Part shown: positions 17,372 to 27,209 of the stretch, piece after piece
Layout: the number at the start of each line of letters is the position of its first letter
How positions within the stretch are numbered: position 1 is the first letter of the stretch
NCBI GenBank assembly: GCA_001637315.1
Contig: LSZA01000043.1
Span: 1-34,265, forward strand
Length of the DNA: 34,265 nt
Direction: 5' to 3'
DNA from: Phormidium willei BDU 130791
GTDB taxonomy: Bacteria; Cyanobacteriota; Cyanobacteriia; Cyanobacteriales; Geitlerinemataceae
Program-made: the position numbers and the translations under genes
The notes under the pieces: generated by a model
Databases searched by the model: none
What the model saw: only the letters and a program-made list of their open reading frames with translations
What the model was told of the DNA's origin: nothing

Positions 17372-18856
17372 CTAGGGGAGGTCGCTGCTGCCCATGAGGA
17401 AGCGATCGCAGGCCTGGGCCACCCCTCGCCCTTCATGAATCGCCCAAACCACCAAACTTTGACCGCGACGACAATCCCCAGCGGCAAACACATTGGGTAA
17501 ACTGGTTTGATAATCCCCATGCTCTGCCTTGACGTTGCTGCGGCCATCCCGCTCTAAACCCAGGGCATCGAGCAATGGCTGCTCTGGCCCCAAAAAGCCC
17601 ATAGCCAATAGCACCAACTGGGCCGGCAACACCTTTTCTGTCCCGGCAACGTGCTGGGGAATAAACCGGCCTTGGTCATCTTTTAGCCAATTCACTTCCA
17701 CGGTATGCACGGCTTTAAGCTGACCCTGCTCATCCCCCTCAAACTTAGTTGCGGTACGCACATAGGCACGGGGATCAGCCCCAAACTTGGCCGCCGCTTC
17801 CTCCTGGCCGTAGTCCAGGCGGTAGATTTTCGGCCATTCAGGCCAGGGGTTATTGGCGGCGCGGCTTTCAGGCGGCCGAGGCATAATTTCTAACTGGGTG
17901 ACGCTATTGCAACCCTGGCGGATCGAGGTGCCGACGCAATCGGTTCCCGTATCGCCCCCGCCGATGATCACCACATCCTTACCCGCTGCTGAGATGAAGT
18001 CAGCGGTCTTGTCCCCGTTTAACAAGGTGCGGGTGTTGCCGGTGAGGAATTCCATGGCGAAGTGAATCCCTTGCAAGTCGCGGCCTTCAATGGGCAGGTC
18101 GCGGGGTTTCGTGGCTCCGGTGCAGAGAATCACCGCATCAAATTCATTGACCAATTGCGCGGCGGGTAGATCTTTCCCCACCTCCGTATTGCACACAAAC
18201 GTGATCCCTTCGGCTTGCAATACATCTAGGCGACGCCTCACCACCCCCTGTTTATCCAGCTTCATATTAGGGATGCCGTACGTCAGCAGACCACCGGGGC
18301 GATCGGCCCGTTCATACACCGTCACCCAATGGCCCGCCTGGTTGAGTTGATCCGCCGCCGCTAACCCCGCCGGGCCAGAGCCGACAATCGCCACCTTTTT
18401 GCCGGTCCGTTGACTCGGAGGCGTGGGGGTAATCCAGCCCGATTCCCAACCCTTTTCGGCAATGGCGTTTTCAATACTTTTAATCGTCACCGGCGGACTG
18501 GTAATCCCCAAAACACAGGCTCCTTCACAGGGTGCAGGGCAAACCCGGCCGGTAAATTCGGGGAAATTATTGGTTTTATGGAGGCGATCGAGAGCCTCTG
18601 ACCAGAGACCGCGATAGACCAAATCATTCCATTCTGGAATCAGATTATTAATCGGGCAACCGCTGGCCATACGGCTAATTTCAATCCCCGTATGGCAAAA
18701 GGGGGTACCACAATCCATACACCGCGCCCCCTGATCCCGGAGCGCTTCCTCCGCCATGGGCAGATGAAATTCATCCCAATTGTGAATGCGATCGCTCGGG
18801 GCCACATCTTCGGCCACCTCACGCAGATATTCCATGAAGCCAGTTGGTTTTCCCAT
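17372..18856 (-). CDS. gltD: Glutamate synthase small subunit (NAD(P)H)
   Basis: Flavin/iron-sulfur subunit that passes electrons from NAD(P)H to the large GOGAT subunit. 494 residues: the N-terminal cysteine-rich ferredoxin-like domain has [15 protein letters not shown] and [12 protein letters not shown], which bind two 4Fe-4S clusters. The FAD motif [19 protein letters not shown] and [12 protein letters not shown] follow, then the NAD(P) motif [15 protein letters not shown]. The last segment has the second FAD-binding [17 protein letters not shown]. It is encoded just after gltB on the same strand, 71 nt away with a palindromic repeat in the gap, so the two are probably co-transcribed. Confidence 0.96.
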   Translation of the reverse strand: MGKPTGFMEYLREVAEDVAPSDRIHNWDEFHLPMAEEALRDQGARCMDCGTPFCHTGIEISRMASGCPINNLIPEWNDLVYRGLWSEALDRLHKTNNFPEFTGRVCPAPCEGACVLGITSPPVTIKSIENAIAEKGWESGWITPTPPSQRTGKKVAIVGSGPAGLAAADQLNQAGHWVTVYERADRPGGLLTYGIPNMKLDKQGVVRRRLDVLQAEGITFVCNTEVGKDLPAAQLVNEFDAVILCTGATKPRDLPIEGRDLQGIHFAMEFLTGNTRTLLNGDKTADFISAAGKDVVIIGGGDTGTDCVGTSIRQGCNSVTQLEIMPRPPESRAANNPWPEWPKIYRLDYGQEEAAAKFGADPRAYVRTATKFEGDEQGQLKAVHTVEVNWLKDDQGRFIPQHVAGTEKVLPAQLVLLAMGFLGPEQPLLDALGLERDGRSNVKAEHGDYQTSLPNVFAAGDCRRGQSLVVWAIHEGRGVAQACDRFLMGSSDLP

Positions 18857-18884
18857 TGTTTTTTAGACGTGAACGAATAGAACG

Positions 18885-18908
18885 TAGGGGCGCAATGGTT
18901 GCGCCCTA
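18885..18908. repeat. Palindromic GTAGGGGCGCAA-type repeat between gltB and gltD
   Basis: TAGGGGCGCAA (18885-18895) and TTGCGCCCTA (18899-18908) form a near-perfect hairpin with a 3-nt loop and one bulged G. There is no T-run on either side, so it reads as a REP-like intercistronic element and not as a classical terminator. It could protect the upstream gltB mRNA or lower gltD expression. Confidence 0.65.
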
Positions 18909-18927
18909 GAGCATCGGAACTTGCTTT

Positions 18928-21900
18928 CTAACTTCCCCCAATCCGGGAAATATCACGGGCATTTTCTTCAAACGCCGCTGATAGGGCATCATCGCCACTC
19001 AAGCCGTTGGCCAAGGCATTTTGGATATGTTGCAGAACCCGCTTGTAATCCCGGGGCATCACCTTGATGAAGGTGGGGATCATACTATCCCAATTCGCCA
19101 AAACCTCTTCAGCCTTATCACTGCCGGTATAGTCTGCGTGTTTGGCGATCATCTCCCGCACCTCACGGATTTCTTCTGGGTCTTCGAGGGCTTCGAGATC
19201 CACCATTTCCCGGTTGCAACGGGTGGCAAAATCTCCCGCCTCATCGAGGATATAGGCTACGCCGCCACTCATCCCCGCCGCAAAGTTGCGGCCCGTGCGG
19301 CCGAGAATCACCACTTTGCCGCCGGTCATGTATTCGCACCCGTGATCGCCGATCGCCTCGACCACCGCACGAACGCCGGAATTGCGCACACAGAACCGCT
19401 CACCCACAACGCCGCGAATATAGGCCTCGCCACTGGTGGCTCCATAGAAGGCCACATTACCGGCGATGATATTCTCCGCTGGAACAAAGGTGGACTTTTT
19501 CGGGGGATAGAGGATGATTTTGCCGCCGCTCAAGCCCTTGCCCAGATAATCATTGGCATCCCCTTCGAGTTCCAGGGTGACCCCTTTGGGAACGAAGGCC
19601 CCAAAACTCTGCCCGGCTGTGCCTTGGAAATGGAGATGAATCGTGCCATCGGGGAGGCCCTCCCAGTAGCGTTTGCTGATCTCGTTGCCGAGAATCGTCC
19701 CGACGACGCGGTTAATGTTGCAGATGGGTAAGGTGGCTTTGACCGCTTCCCCCCGCTCAAGGGCCGGTTGGCACAGATCCAACAGGGTTGTCATATCTAA
19801 GGATTTCGCCAAACCGTGATCCTGGGGAATCTGTGCATAGCGGCCCACCTCTGGCCCCACCGCTGGCTGATGGAGAATTTTGCTCAGGTCAATGCCCTTA
19901 GCTTTCCAATGATCCACCGCCTGTTTTTGCTCGAGGACATCGGTGCGGCCGACCATTTCATTGATGGTGCGGAACCCTAACTGGGCCATGATCTCCCGTA
20001 ATTCCATGGCCACAAAGGTCATAAAGTTAACGGTGTACTGGGGATCGCCGCTGAAATGTTTACGCAGTTCGGGGTTTTGGGTGGCGACTCCGACGGGACA
20101 GGTGTTTTTATGGCAGACCCGCATCATGATGCAGCCTAAACTGACTAGGGGTGCGGTGGAAAAGCCGTATTCTTCGGCGCCGAGGAGGGTGGCGATCGCC
20201 ACATCCCGCCCGGTTTTCATTTGCCCATCGGTTTCTACGGCAATGCGACTGCGGAGGTTATTCAGCACTAGGGTTTGATGGGTTTCGGCTAACCCCAATT
20301 CCCAGGGCAAACCGGCGTGTTTAATCGAGGTTTGGGGCGAAGCGCCGGTTCCCCCGTCAAAGCCGGACACTAACACCACATCGGCATGGGCTTTGGCGAC
20401 CCCAGCGGCGATGGTTCCCACGCCCACCTCGGACACGAGTTTGACACTGATCCGGGCCTCCCGGTTGGCGTTTTTGAGGTCGTGGATGAGTTCGGCGAGA
20501 TCTTCAATCGAATAGATGTCATGGTGGGGTGGGGGGGAAATTAAGCCCACGCCAGGGGTGGAATGGCGCACCTTGGCGATCCAGGGATAGACCTTGAGAC
20601 CGGGCAATTGGCCGCCTTCACCGGGTTTTGCCCCCTGAGCCATTTTGATTTGAATTTCCTTGGCTTGGGAGAGGTACAAACTGGTGACACCAAAGCGACC
20701 GGAGGCCACTTGTTTAATGGCGCTGTTTTTAGAATCTCCCTGCTCATTGGTCCAGGTGTACCGTTCGGGATCTTCGCCCCCTTCCCCGGTGTTGGATTTG
20801 CCGCCGATGCGGTTCATGGCGATCGCCAAGGCTTCATGGGTTTCTTTAGAAATAGAACCATAGCTCATCGCCCCGGTTTTAAACCGCTTCATGATCGCCT
20901 CAATGGGTTCGACTTCATCGAGGGGGATGGGTTCGCGCTCTTTAAAGGTCAGCAGATCCCGTAGGCGGAATTGTTTTTTGCCTTGGTCATTCACCAGGGC
21001 TGCATATTGGCGATACCGCTCATAGTCCCCGTCTCGCGCGGCTTGTTGTAGCAGATGGATGGTTTCTGGGGCCAGTAAATGTTCTTCACCATCCTTGCGC
21101 CATTGGTATTCACCCCCGACCTCCAGGGTTTGGGTCGCATCGGGGCGATCGCGAAAGCCCGCATGGTGACGTTGCAGGGCTTCAGCGGCAATCACGCCCA
21201 AATCGATCCCTTCCAAGCGAGAAGCGGTCCAGGAGAAATAGGTATCCACGACGCTGTGGTGCAGGCCGATCGCCTCGAAAATTTGCGCCCCGCGATAGCT
21301 TTGGATCGTCGAGATACCAATTTTTGAGCCGATTTTAATCACGCCCTTGGTGGTCGCTTTGACATAGTTTTTCAGCGCCGTTTTGACGTCTATCCCTTTC
21401 AGCAATCCGTCCTGAATTAGGGTTTCAATGCTTTCAAAGGCCACATAGGGGTTAATGGCACCGCAACCATAGCCCAACAGCACTGCAAAATGATGCACTT
21501 CGCGGGGTTCGCCGGATTCGAGGACTAGGCCGACGCGGGTGCGGGTTCCATTGCGGATGAGGTGGTGGTGCAGGCCCGACACGGCTAACAGGGCGGGAAT
21601 GGGGGCATGGCTCTGATCGAGACCGCGATCGCTCAAAATGAGGATATTTTTACCAGCGGCGATCGCCTCATCGGCGGCAGTAAACAGAGTCTCTAACGCG
21701 GTCTGCAACCCGTCCACCCCTTGGCTGGCCTCAAACAAAATCGGTAGGGTTTGGGATTGGAACCCTCGCAGATTCACCCCTTTTAACTGAGCCAGTTCCG
21801 CATTGGTGAGAATGGGGGTGGGGAGTTGGATCAGTTGACAGCTTTGGGGTTCGGGTTTCAGCAGGTTGCCCTCGGAGCCAATGGTGGTGATGGCAGAGGT

Positions 21901-23514
21901 GATAATTGCTTCTCGGATTGAATCAATGGGGGGGTTAGTGACTTGGGCAAACAGTTGTTGGAAATAGTCGTAAAGCAGTTTCGGGCGATCGGACAGGGCC
22001 GCTAAGGGGGTATCGGTCCCCATCGCGCCTACCGCTTCGACACCATTTTGAGCCATGGGGCTGATCAACAGCCGCAATTCCTCAAAGGTGTAGCCAAACG
22101 CTTTTTGATGGGCCAACAGGTCTGATTTGAGGTTAGGCGCAGGTTCCGCCGCCGGTAAATCGGCTAAATCCACCCGGTATTGATTTAACCAATCCCGGTA
22201 GGGGTGGGCGCGGGTGATGTCCTGTTTAATTTCTTCATCGGCCACAATCCGCCCCTGCTCCATGTTCACCAGGAACATTCGCCCAGGTTCGAGGCGACCC
22301 TTGAAGGCAACTCGCTCTGGCTCAATGGGCAATACCCCGGCTTCGGAGGCCATAATCACCAAATCATCATGGGTGACGTAGTAGCGGGAGGGGCGCAAAC
22401 CGTTGCGATCCAACACCGCCCCCATCATGGTGCCATCGGTGAAGGCAATGGACGCGGGACCATCCCAGGGTTCCATCAAGCAGGCGTGGTATTCATAAAA
22501 GGCCTTGCGCTCATCGCTCATGGATTCATTGGCGGCCCAGGGTTCGGGGATCATCATCATCATGGCGTGGGGCAATGACCGACCCGCCAAGGTCATGAGT
22601 TCCAGGGTGTTGTCAAAAATGGCGGAATCACTGCCGTCCATATCGATGATGGGCTGTATGGCTTTGAGGCTGTCGCCAAACAGTTCTGAGGCGAAGAGGC
22701 TTTGGCGGGCGTGCATCCAGTTGATGTTGCCCCGGAGGGTGTTGATTTCGCCGTTGTGGGCGATGTAGTGGTAGGGGTGAGAGCGCTCCCAACTGGGGAA
22801 GGTGTTGGTGCTGAAGCGTGAATGCACCAAACCGAGGGCGCTGGTAAACCGTTCATCGTTCAAATCGGGGAAATAGCCGCGCACCTGAGGCGGGGTGAGC
22901 ATCCCTTTATAGACGATGGTGCGGCTGGACACACTGGTGGAATACCAAGATGTATCGACGCCGGAGCGATGAATTTCGTGGTGCGATCGCTTGCCAATCA
23001 CATACAATTTACGCTCGAACCCCAAATCATCGGCAATATCGGGGTTGCGACCCATAAACACTTGTTGGATAAACGGCTCACTGTTCCGTGCCGTTTGCCC
23101 CAAATCGCGATGATCCGTTGGCACATCCCGCCAACCGAGGACGGTTTGCCCTTCTTCTGTGACGATTTTTTCAAAGATGTCTCGACCCTTTTGGCGAATC
23201 CCTGGATCCCGGCTGGCAAAAAACATCCCTACGCCGTACTGGCCCGGAGCCGGAAGCGTGATCCCCAGGTCCTGGGCTGCCGCTTGGAGAAAGTCGTGGG
23301 GCAGTTGGGTGAGAATCCCCGCTCCATCTCCGCTGTTGGGTTCGGCCCCTACGGCTCCCCGGTGTTCGAGGTTGACTAGGATCGTTAGGGCTTGATCAAC
23401 AATGCTGTGCGATCGCACTCCCTTCATCTGCACGATGAACCCAACCCCGCAGGCATCATGCTCTAGCTGTGGATCGTATAAGCCTTGTTGTCGTGGTTGT
23501 TTGATATTAGTCAT
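18928..23514 (-). CDS. gltB: Glutamate synthase large subunit
   Basis: Makes two glutamates from glutamine and 2-oxoglutarate, the second half of GS-GOGAT ammonium assimilation. 1528 residues. The N-terminal nucleophile is Cys22 ([14 protein letters not shown]), exposed by propeptide cleavage, and heads the class II glutaminase domain to about 420. The central domain and FMN-binding synthase barrel follow ([36 protein letters not shown]). The 3Fe-4S cysteines [12 protein letters not shown] are near 1125-1135, and the C-terminal GXGXG beta-helix ([24 protein letters not shown] region) ends the protein. Cyanobacteria have both NAD(P)H- and ferredoxin-dependent GOGAT; the adjacent gltD favours the NAD(P)H enzyme, although a ferredoxin-type (glsF) cannot be excluded without an alignment of the ferredoxin loop. 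Confidence 0.94.
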   Translation of the reverse strand: MTNIKQPRQQGLYDPQLEHDACGVGFIVQMKGVRSHSIVDQALTILVNLEHRGAVGAEPNSGDGAGILTQLPHDFLQAAAQDLGITLPAPGQYGVGMFFASRDPGIRQKGRDIFEKIVTEEGQTVLGWRDVPTDHRDLGQTARNSEPFIQQVFMGRNPDIADDLGFERKLYVIGKRSHHEIHRSGVDTSWYSTSVSSRTIVYKGMLTPPQVRGYFPDLNDERFTSALGLVHSRFSTNTFPSWERSHPYHYIAHNGEINTLRGNINWMHARQSLFASELFGDSLKAIQPIIDMDGSDSAIFDNTLELMTLAGRSLPHAMMMMIPEPWAANESMSDERKAFYEYHACLMEPWDGPASIAFTDGTMMGAVLDRNGLRPSRYYVTHDDLVIMASEAGVLPIEPERVAFKGRLEPGRMFLVNMEQGRIVADEEIKQDITRAHPYRDWLNQYRVDLADLPAAEPAPNLKSDLLAHQKAFGYTFEELRLLISPMAQNGVEAVGAMGTDTPLAALSDRPKLLYDYFQQLFAQVTNPPIDSIREAIITSAITTIGSEGNLLKPEPQSCQLIQLPTPILTNAELAQLKGVNLRGFQSQTLPILFEASQGVDGLQTALETLFTAADEAIAAGKNILILSDRGLDQSHAPIPALLAVSGLHHHLIRNGTRTRVGLVLESGEPREVHHFAVLLGYGCGAINPYVAFESIETLIQDGLLKGIDVKTALKNYVKATTKGVIKIGSKIGISTIQSYRGAQIFEAIGLHHSVVDTYFSWTASRLEGIDLGVIAAEALQRHHAGFRDRPDATQTLEVGGEYQWRKDGEEHLLAPETIHLLQQAARDGDYERYRQYAALVNDQGKKQFRLRDLLTFKEREPIPLDEVEPIEAIMKRFKTGAMSYGSISKETHEALAIAMNRIGGKSNTGEGGEDPERYTWTNEQGDSKNSAIKQVASGRFGVTSLYLSQAKEIQIKMAQGAKPGEGGQLPGLKVYPWIAKVRHSTPGVGLISPPPHHDIYSIEDLAELIHDLKNANREARISVKLVSEVGVGTIAAGVAKAHADVVLVSGFDGGTGASPQTSIKHAGLPWELGLAETHQTLVLNNLRSRIAVETDGQMKTGRDVAIATLLGAEEYGFSTAPLVSLGCIMMRVCHKNTCPVGVATQNPELRKHFSGDPQYTVNFMTFVAMELREIMAQLGFRTINEMVGRTDVLEQKQAVDHWKAKGIDLSKILHQPAVGPEVGRYAQIPQDHGLAKSLDMTTLLDLCQPALERGEAVKATLPICNINRVVGTILGNEISKRYWEGLPDGTIHLHFQGTAGQSFGAFVPKGVTLELEGDANDYLGKGLSGGKIILYPPKKSTFVPAENIIAGNVAFYGATSGEAYIRGVVGERFCVRNSGVRAVVEAIGDHGCEYMTGGKVVILGRTGRNFAAGMSGGVAYILDEAGDFATRCNREMVDLEALEDPEEIREVREMIAKHADYTGSDKAEEVLANWDSMIPTFIKVMPRDYKRVLQHIQNALANGLSGDDALSAAFEENARDISRIGGS

Positions 23515-23603
23515 GGATGCAATTCGTGAAGGGAAACAGTGATTCGCAAAGGTAGAGATACGGTCTGAGTTTTAGAATTCTCGCTCTAAAAGCTGGAAAA
23601 GGC

Positions 23604-23625
23604 GATCATTCTTAATAAAATGATC
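23604..23625. promoter_or_regulatory. Dyad symmetry, candidate operator upstream of gltB
   Basis: GATCATT (23604-23610) and AATGATC (23619-23625) form a perfect 7-bp inverted repeat with an 8-bp AT-only-but-one spacer, about 90 bp upstream of the gltB start. Size and spacing fit a dimeric transcription-factor site; the factor is unknown. Confidence 0.4.
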
Positions 23626-23654
23626 AAATTTAAGTGGCATAGCCTCGCCATCTG

Positions 23655-23684
23655 TTGTTGCAAATTGTTGCAGATTGTTGCAGA
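23655..23684. repeat. Three 10-bp direct repeats upstream of gltB
   Basis: TTGTTGCAAA followed by two copies of TTGTTGCAGA, at 23655, 23665 and 23675. The 10-bp period is about one helical turn, which would place three equal sites on one DNA face. Confidence 0.7.
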
Positions 23685-23862
23685 GGTTAGTCAAGCTGTG
23701 ATTATGGGCAAACGATGATATCAAAACTATACCCAGTCTGACATTACTCCATTTTTATTGTCAGGAAAAATCGTTTTTTCACTGTAAAATTGGTCACAAA
23801 ATCCGATCTCCTTGACCGATCTAGGATCGCGAGAGTTGAGAAAGAATAATCAACGGTCGATC

Positions 23863-23901
23863 GCTACTATCGATGGCTACTGTCGATGGCTACTGTCGAT
23901 C
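23863..23901. repeat. Three 13-bp tandem repeats
   Basis: Units GCTACTATCGATG, GCTACTGTCGATG and GCTACTGTCGATC at 23863, 23876 and 23889. They lie in the non-coding stretch between the DUF1980-type gene and gltB. Confidence 0.75.
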
Positions 23902-23977
23902 GCGGCTCTAAGACAAATCTTGATTTAGCCGGATTGAGCTTGAGGTTAGGCAAGAATTTCCCTTGCAGGCTATGTCG

Positions 23978-24784
23978 TTAATAGCCGTAAGGGTCGTCAG
24001 GTTCGGGGATGGGTTCAAGGCTCTCGGCGGCGATAATGACTTGACGGCGGTCTTCGAGGCGGCCGGATTTCATTTCGCCGCGAATTTGCACCCAACTGTC
24101 GGGTTCAAGGTCTTGGCGGGAGGTTCCGGGGGGAAGTTGCACGGGAAGCCCGACGGGATAGGCGTCGGCGGCGCAACAGGTAATCATGAATCGGGCGATG
24201 ATAATCAGGTTGTCGTCTAAGTCGGGGGGATGAATGATGAAGCCGTCAACCTTGACGGGATCTCCGGCGTAGGCGTCGGGTTCGGGATAGACGCTGAGGG
24301 TGCGGGTCCAGTCGACGATGCTACGGTCTTCGGGGTTGTTGGCCCCCCGGAAGCTCTCGGGTTCTACCCGTGTCAGGGAGAGAAAGTCGGTGACGCCGCG
24401 ATCGAGGGCCACTTGGCTGGCGAAGGGGCGCGGGGTAAAGATAAGGGCGATGCAGGCTGAGGCCAGCAGTAGGCCGGTACTCCAGCCGGGGGGAAAGAGG
24501 CTGATATGTTGTTGGGGGGCTTCGGGACTCCCTCGCCGCGATCGCAGTTGTAGGGCTTTCCAGGCTGCAATGAGCAAAAAGCAAATCCCGGCGAGAATAC
24601 AGAGCCAGGCGTAGGCGGGATGGATGAGAATCCGTAGTTTCCCGGTGAGCCAATACTGCATCATCACGACTCCCCAGAGAAAGAGGGTGATGATATCTAA
24701 CCAGATTCCCCAGTTCTGAAGCCGGGGGGGACGCGATCGCCCCGGAGACTTGGCCGAAGCCTTGGACCGAGAGGGAGTCACCAT
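23978..24784 (-). CDS. TIGR03943/DUF1980-type membrane protein
   Basis: 268 residues. A basic N-terminal tail (SRSKASAKSPGRSRPPR) is followed by hydrophobic helices at about 27-47 (GIWLDIITLFLWGVVMMQYW), 52-75 (HPAYAWLCILAGICFLLIAAW) and 96-113 (GLLLASACIALIF). A soluble C-terminal domain of about 140 residues has IVDWTRTLSVYPEPDAYAGDPVKVDGFI and RFMITCCAADAYPVGLP, which resemble the YcgQ/TIGR03943 family of 'putative permease subunits'. These are usually encoded next to a DUF318-type permease; none is in this window. The ITCCAAD cysteines are the most distinctive part and could bind metal (inference). Transport substrate unknown. Confidence 0.75.
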   Translation of the reverse strand: MVTPSRSKASAKSPGRSRPPRLQNWGIWLDIITLFLWGVVMMQYWLTGKLRILIHPAYAWLCILAGICFLLIAAWKALQLRSRRGSPEAPQQHISLFPPGWSTGLLLASACIALIFTPRPFASQVALDRGVTDFLSLTRVEPESFRGANNPEDRSIVDWTRTLSVYPEPDAYAGDPVKVDGFIIHPPDLDDNLIIIARFMITCCAADAYPVGLPVQLPPGTSRQDLEPDSWVQIRGEMKSGRLEDRRQVIIAAESLEPIPEPDDPYGY

Positions 24785-24806
24785 AGAATAAACGGCTAGG
24801 ATAGGG

Positions 24807-25262
24807 CTAAGATAACGCTTCGGTCATCAGAACGAGGGGTTGGAGTTCATGGTCGTCTTGGGCGCTGACATGGTCGGCGATGCGATCGCGGATGGTTTGG
24901 GCCATAATGCGGTTGATTTTACGGACACTGGAGCGCCCATCGAGTTGATAGAGGACTTCGTAGACCCGTTGCACTTGGGTTTTACGGGTTTTGGGGTCGG
25001 TGATGGTCTTTTTCTTTTTGCGGGTGTAGACGGCGGGTTTTTCGGCTCGTCCCCAGTACAGTTTATAGATGTCGCGATCAAGGTTGGCGACGCAGCGGAT
25101 TTGGGGGAGCGAGGGAATATCTAGGCTCATGGAACCATCTTCGAGGCGATGAATCTGGAAATAGCCCCAATGTTTTTCTTGACGGGCGACGGCCCGATTG
25201 ATGGCCAGTTTCAGTTGCATCAGCACGTCGTCGTTTTGAAGGCGGTCGGTGGTGAGGATCAT
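24807..25262 (-). CDS. Conserved cyanobacterial protein of unknown function
   Basis: 151-residue soluble, basic protein starting MILTTDRLQNDDVLMQLKLAINRAVARQEKHWGYFQIHRLEDG. The middle carries a lysine-rich stretch (YTRKKKKTITDPKTRK) and the end is predicted helical (RIMAQTIRDRIADHVSAQDDHELQ). I do not recognise a domain. The frame extends 14 codons further, but that part (MNNSLFPFLPVPFP) is the translation of a GGGAACA-type repeat lying just before the ATG, so the shorter start is preferred. It is 22 nt upstream of the DUF1980-type gene on the same strand and divergent from prfB. Confidence 0.7.
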   Translation of the reverse strand: MILTTDRLQNDDVLMQLKLAINRAVARQEKHWGYFQIHRLEDGSMSLDIPSLPQIRCVANLDRDIYKLYWGRAEKPAVYTRKKKKTITDPKTRKTQVQRVYEVLYQLDGRSSVRKINRIMAQTIRDRIADHVSAQDDHELQPLVLMTEALS

Positions 25263-25263
25263 G

Positions 25264-25297
25264 GGGAAGGGAACAGGCAAGAAGGGGAATAGGGAAT
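25264..25297 (-). repeat. GGGAACAGG-type repeat in the leader of the 24807-25262 gene
   Basis: Imperfect run of GGGAACAGG, GGGGAATAGGG and GGGAA words on the plus strand, starting within about 4 nt of the start codon. On the gene's sense strand it is a TTCCC pyrimidine tract with no Shine-Dalgarno sequence. Confidence 0.75.
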
Positions 25298-25398
25298 TGT
25301 TCACTAATTCTATCAGTTTCGTTATTTGTTGTCGGACGGGTTGACGGGGTATGGCACAATGGCGATCGAGACCTTTTGAGAGAACGTTGACTGATTCT

Positions 25399-26536
25399 AT
25401 GGAACTTTCACAATTGAAACAGGAACTTCAACTGTTGTCGGATCGCCTGGGGAAAACCCAGGAGTATCTTTGACCTACCTGCACTGACGGCCAAGATTAA
25501 GGATTTAGAACAACTGGCGACGCAGCCGGATTTCTGGGATGATGCCGATCGCGCTCAGCAGATTATGCAGGATCTCAATGACCTCAAATCCAATCTGGAG
25601 CAGTATGACACCTGGGTTGAGAGTTTGGAAAATGCTCAAACGGTCGTGGAACTGCTGGCTGATGAGGAGGATACTTTTGATGAGGGGTTGATGGCTGAGG
25701 CGGTGCAAACCTTAACGCGCTTGAACCGGGAGTTGGAACAATGGGAGTTTCAACAGATGCTCTCGGGCGAGTATGACAAAGGCGGTGCGGTGTTGACCAT
25801 CAATGCTGGGGCCGGTGGTACGGATGCTCAGGATTGGGCGCAGATGCTGCTGCGCATGTATACCCGTTGGGGAGAACAACAGGGCTATCGGGTTGAGACG
25901 ATGGAACTGTCGGAAGGGGATGAGGCCGGAATTAAGTCGGTCACTCTGGAGATTCGGGGCCGTTACGCCTATGGGTATCTCAAGTCGGAGAAGGGAACTC
26001 ATCGTTTGGTTCGTATCTCGCCCTTTAACGCCAATGGGAAACGCCAAACCAGTTTTGCTGGGGTGGAAGTGATGCCCATTTTGGATGGTTCGGTGACGCT
26101 GGATATTCCGGATACGGATCTCGAAATTACGACCTCGCGCTCGGGGGGTAAGGGGGGACAGAATGTGAATAAGGTCGAGACGGCGGTGCGGGTGTTGCAT
26201 AAGCCGTCGGGGCTGGCGGTGCGCTGTACTCAGGAGCGATCGCAGCTTCAGAATAAGGAGAAGGCTTTGGCGTTGCTGAAGGCGAAACTTCTGGTGATTG
26301 CTGAGTCGCAACGGTTAGAGGAGATTGCTGAGATTCGCGGTGATATGGTTGAAGCCGCTTGGGGGAACCAAATCCGCAATTATGTCTTCCATCCTTATCA
26401 GATGGTGAAGGATTTACGCACGGGGGTGGAAACAACCCAGGTCGATGATGTAATGAATGGTGAACTGGACTCCTTTATTGAGGCCTATCTGCGTCAGGAT
26501 AATCAGTTTGTCGAGGCGGTGGCGACTCAACCTTAG
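25399..26536 (+). CDS. prfB: Peptide chain release factor 2, expressed through a +1 frameshift
   Basis: RF2 recognises UGA and UAA and triggers release of the finished peptide in the ribosome. The gene is in two frames: 24 sense codons from the ATG at 25399 lead to an in-frame TGA at 25471-25473, then the +1 frame (GAC at 25472) runs without interruption to the TAG at 26534-26536, for 378 residues in all. The junction is the canonical CTTTGAC with AGGAG 3 nt upstream, as in E. coli, so this is autoregulation and not damage. The stop-reading tripeptide SPF is in VRISPFNANG, and the catalytic GGQ loop is in SGGKGGQNVNKVETAV. No strong Shine-Dalgarno sequence precedes the ATG. Divergent from the unknown gene at 24807-25262. 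A start chosen downstream (e.g. 25565) would truncate the protein. Confidence 0.97.
25460..25474 (+). promoter_or_regulatory. Programmed +1 frameshift site of prfB
   Basis: AGGAG (25460-25464), TAT, then CTT TGA C (25468-25474). The SD-like AGGAG three nt before the slippery CTT and the in-frame TGA reproduce the bacterial RF2 element: low RF2 slows termination at UGA and lets the ribosome slip into the +1 frame, restoring RF2. Confidence 0.96.
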
Positions 26537-26570
26537 GCGATCGCCCACCCAATATCATAAAAACCAAAAT

Positions 26571-27209
26571 ATGTCAACCCCCAACTCCCTAAAAACCAGG
26601 GTACTGAGGATAAACCGCGTCATGGCCGGGTTTATCCTCCTTGGGGGACTTTTTCTTACTCTTGCGCTTTTGGCTCCTATTCCGGCACGAATTACGCCTC
26701 CTACGCTTCTGAATGACCCGGTGACGGTCTGGGTGATTGGCTATCCGGTCACGCCCCTGTTCTATCACAACAGCTTAATGTTGCCGGATGAGTCGGGGCA
26801 ATGGCGGGAATACTCGTTTGGCGATCGCGCGGTCTATGCCAATAATCAGGGACGACTCATCAATCTGGCCCAGGCGGTTCTCTATCCCACTCCTGCTGTT
26901 TTCGGACGACAGACCTTTGACCCCAACCAATGGCAGCAACGCCAACAGCGAAGCCGCGATGGGGGACAACGGTTGAGTTTCCACGTCGAGCGATCGCGGG
27001 TCAGGGCGCTACTCGACCAATTAGAGCAACGCTATCATGCTGCTGGGGTGACACCGCAGTACAATCCCAAAGTCGATTTATACTTTGTCCCCGATGAGCA
27101 ATACTACGCTGGCTGGCAAACTTGCAATCACCTCGTCGCCCACTGGTTGCGCCAGCTTGACTGCCAAATTCGGGGGTTGGTCTTTTCAGGTCAATTTAAG
27201 CTCAACTAG
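26571..27209 (+). CDS. Membrane-anchored protein, DUF2459-like
   Basis: 212 residues with an N-terminal membrane helix or signal anchor (about 19-42, GFILLGGLFLTLALLAPI), the rest presumably extracytoplasmic. Segments such as REYSFGDRAVYANN, AQAVLYPTPAVFG and TCNHLVAHWLRQLDCQIRGL resemble the pattern of DUF2459 (the urease-region protein family), whose conserved TCN cysteine is here in WQTCNHL. The biochemical function is unknown. The start ATG at 26571 is chosen because the open frame upstream overlaps prfB. It ends with a TAG that overlaps the stop codon of thf1 on the other strand (both use CTAG at 27206-27209). Confidence 0.6.
   Translation: MSTPNSLKTRVLRINRVMAGFILLGGLFLTLALLAPIPARITPPTLLNDPVTVWVIGYPVTPLFYHNSLMLPDESGQWREYSFGDRAVYANNQGRLINLAQAVLYPTPAVFGRQTFDPNQWQQRQQRSRDGGQRLSFHVERSRVRALLDQLEQRYHAAGVTPQYNPKVDLYFVPDEQYYAGWQTCNHLVAHWLRQLDCQIRGLVFSGQFKLN

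Larger units (their letters stand above)
23515..23977. promoter_or_regulatory. Repeat-rich upstream region of gltB
   Basis: 463 bp without a gene, between the gltB start and the stop of the DUF1980-type gene on the same strand. It contains a 22-bp dyad (23604-23625), three 10-bp direct repeats (23655-23684), an AT-rich block around 23745-23800 and three 13-bp repeats (23863-23901). I searched for a GTA-N8-TAC NtcA box by eye and found none. The gltB promoter must lie here but I cannot place it. Confidence 0.5.

Noticed and set aside
19021..23379. Several long open frames on the plus strand opposite gltB
   Set aside because: GC-rich shadow frames; gltB is intact and unambiguous on the minus strand.
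23515..23977. An NtcA site (GTA-N8-TAC) upstream of gltB
   Set aside because: A visual search found only GTAGAGATAC near 23552, whose spacer is 4 and not 8.
25399..25565. prfB read as a frameshifted pseudogene
   Set aside because: The exact CTTTGAC with an AGGAG spacer is the programmed RF2 frameshift and the rest of the protein is intact.
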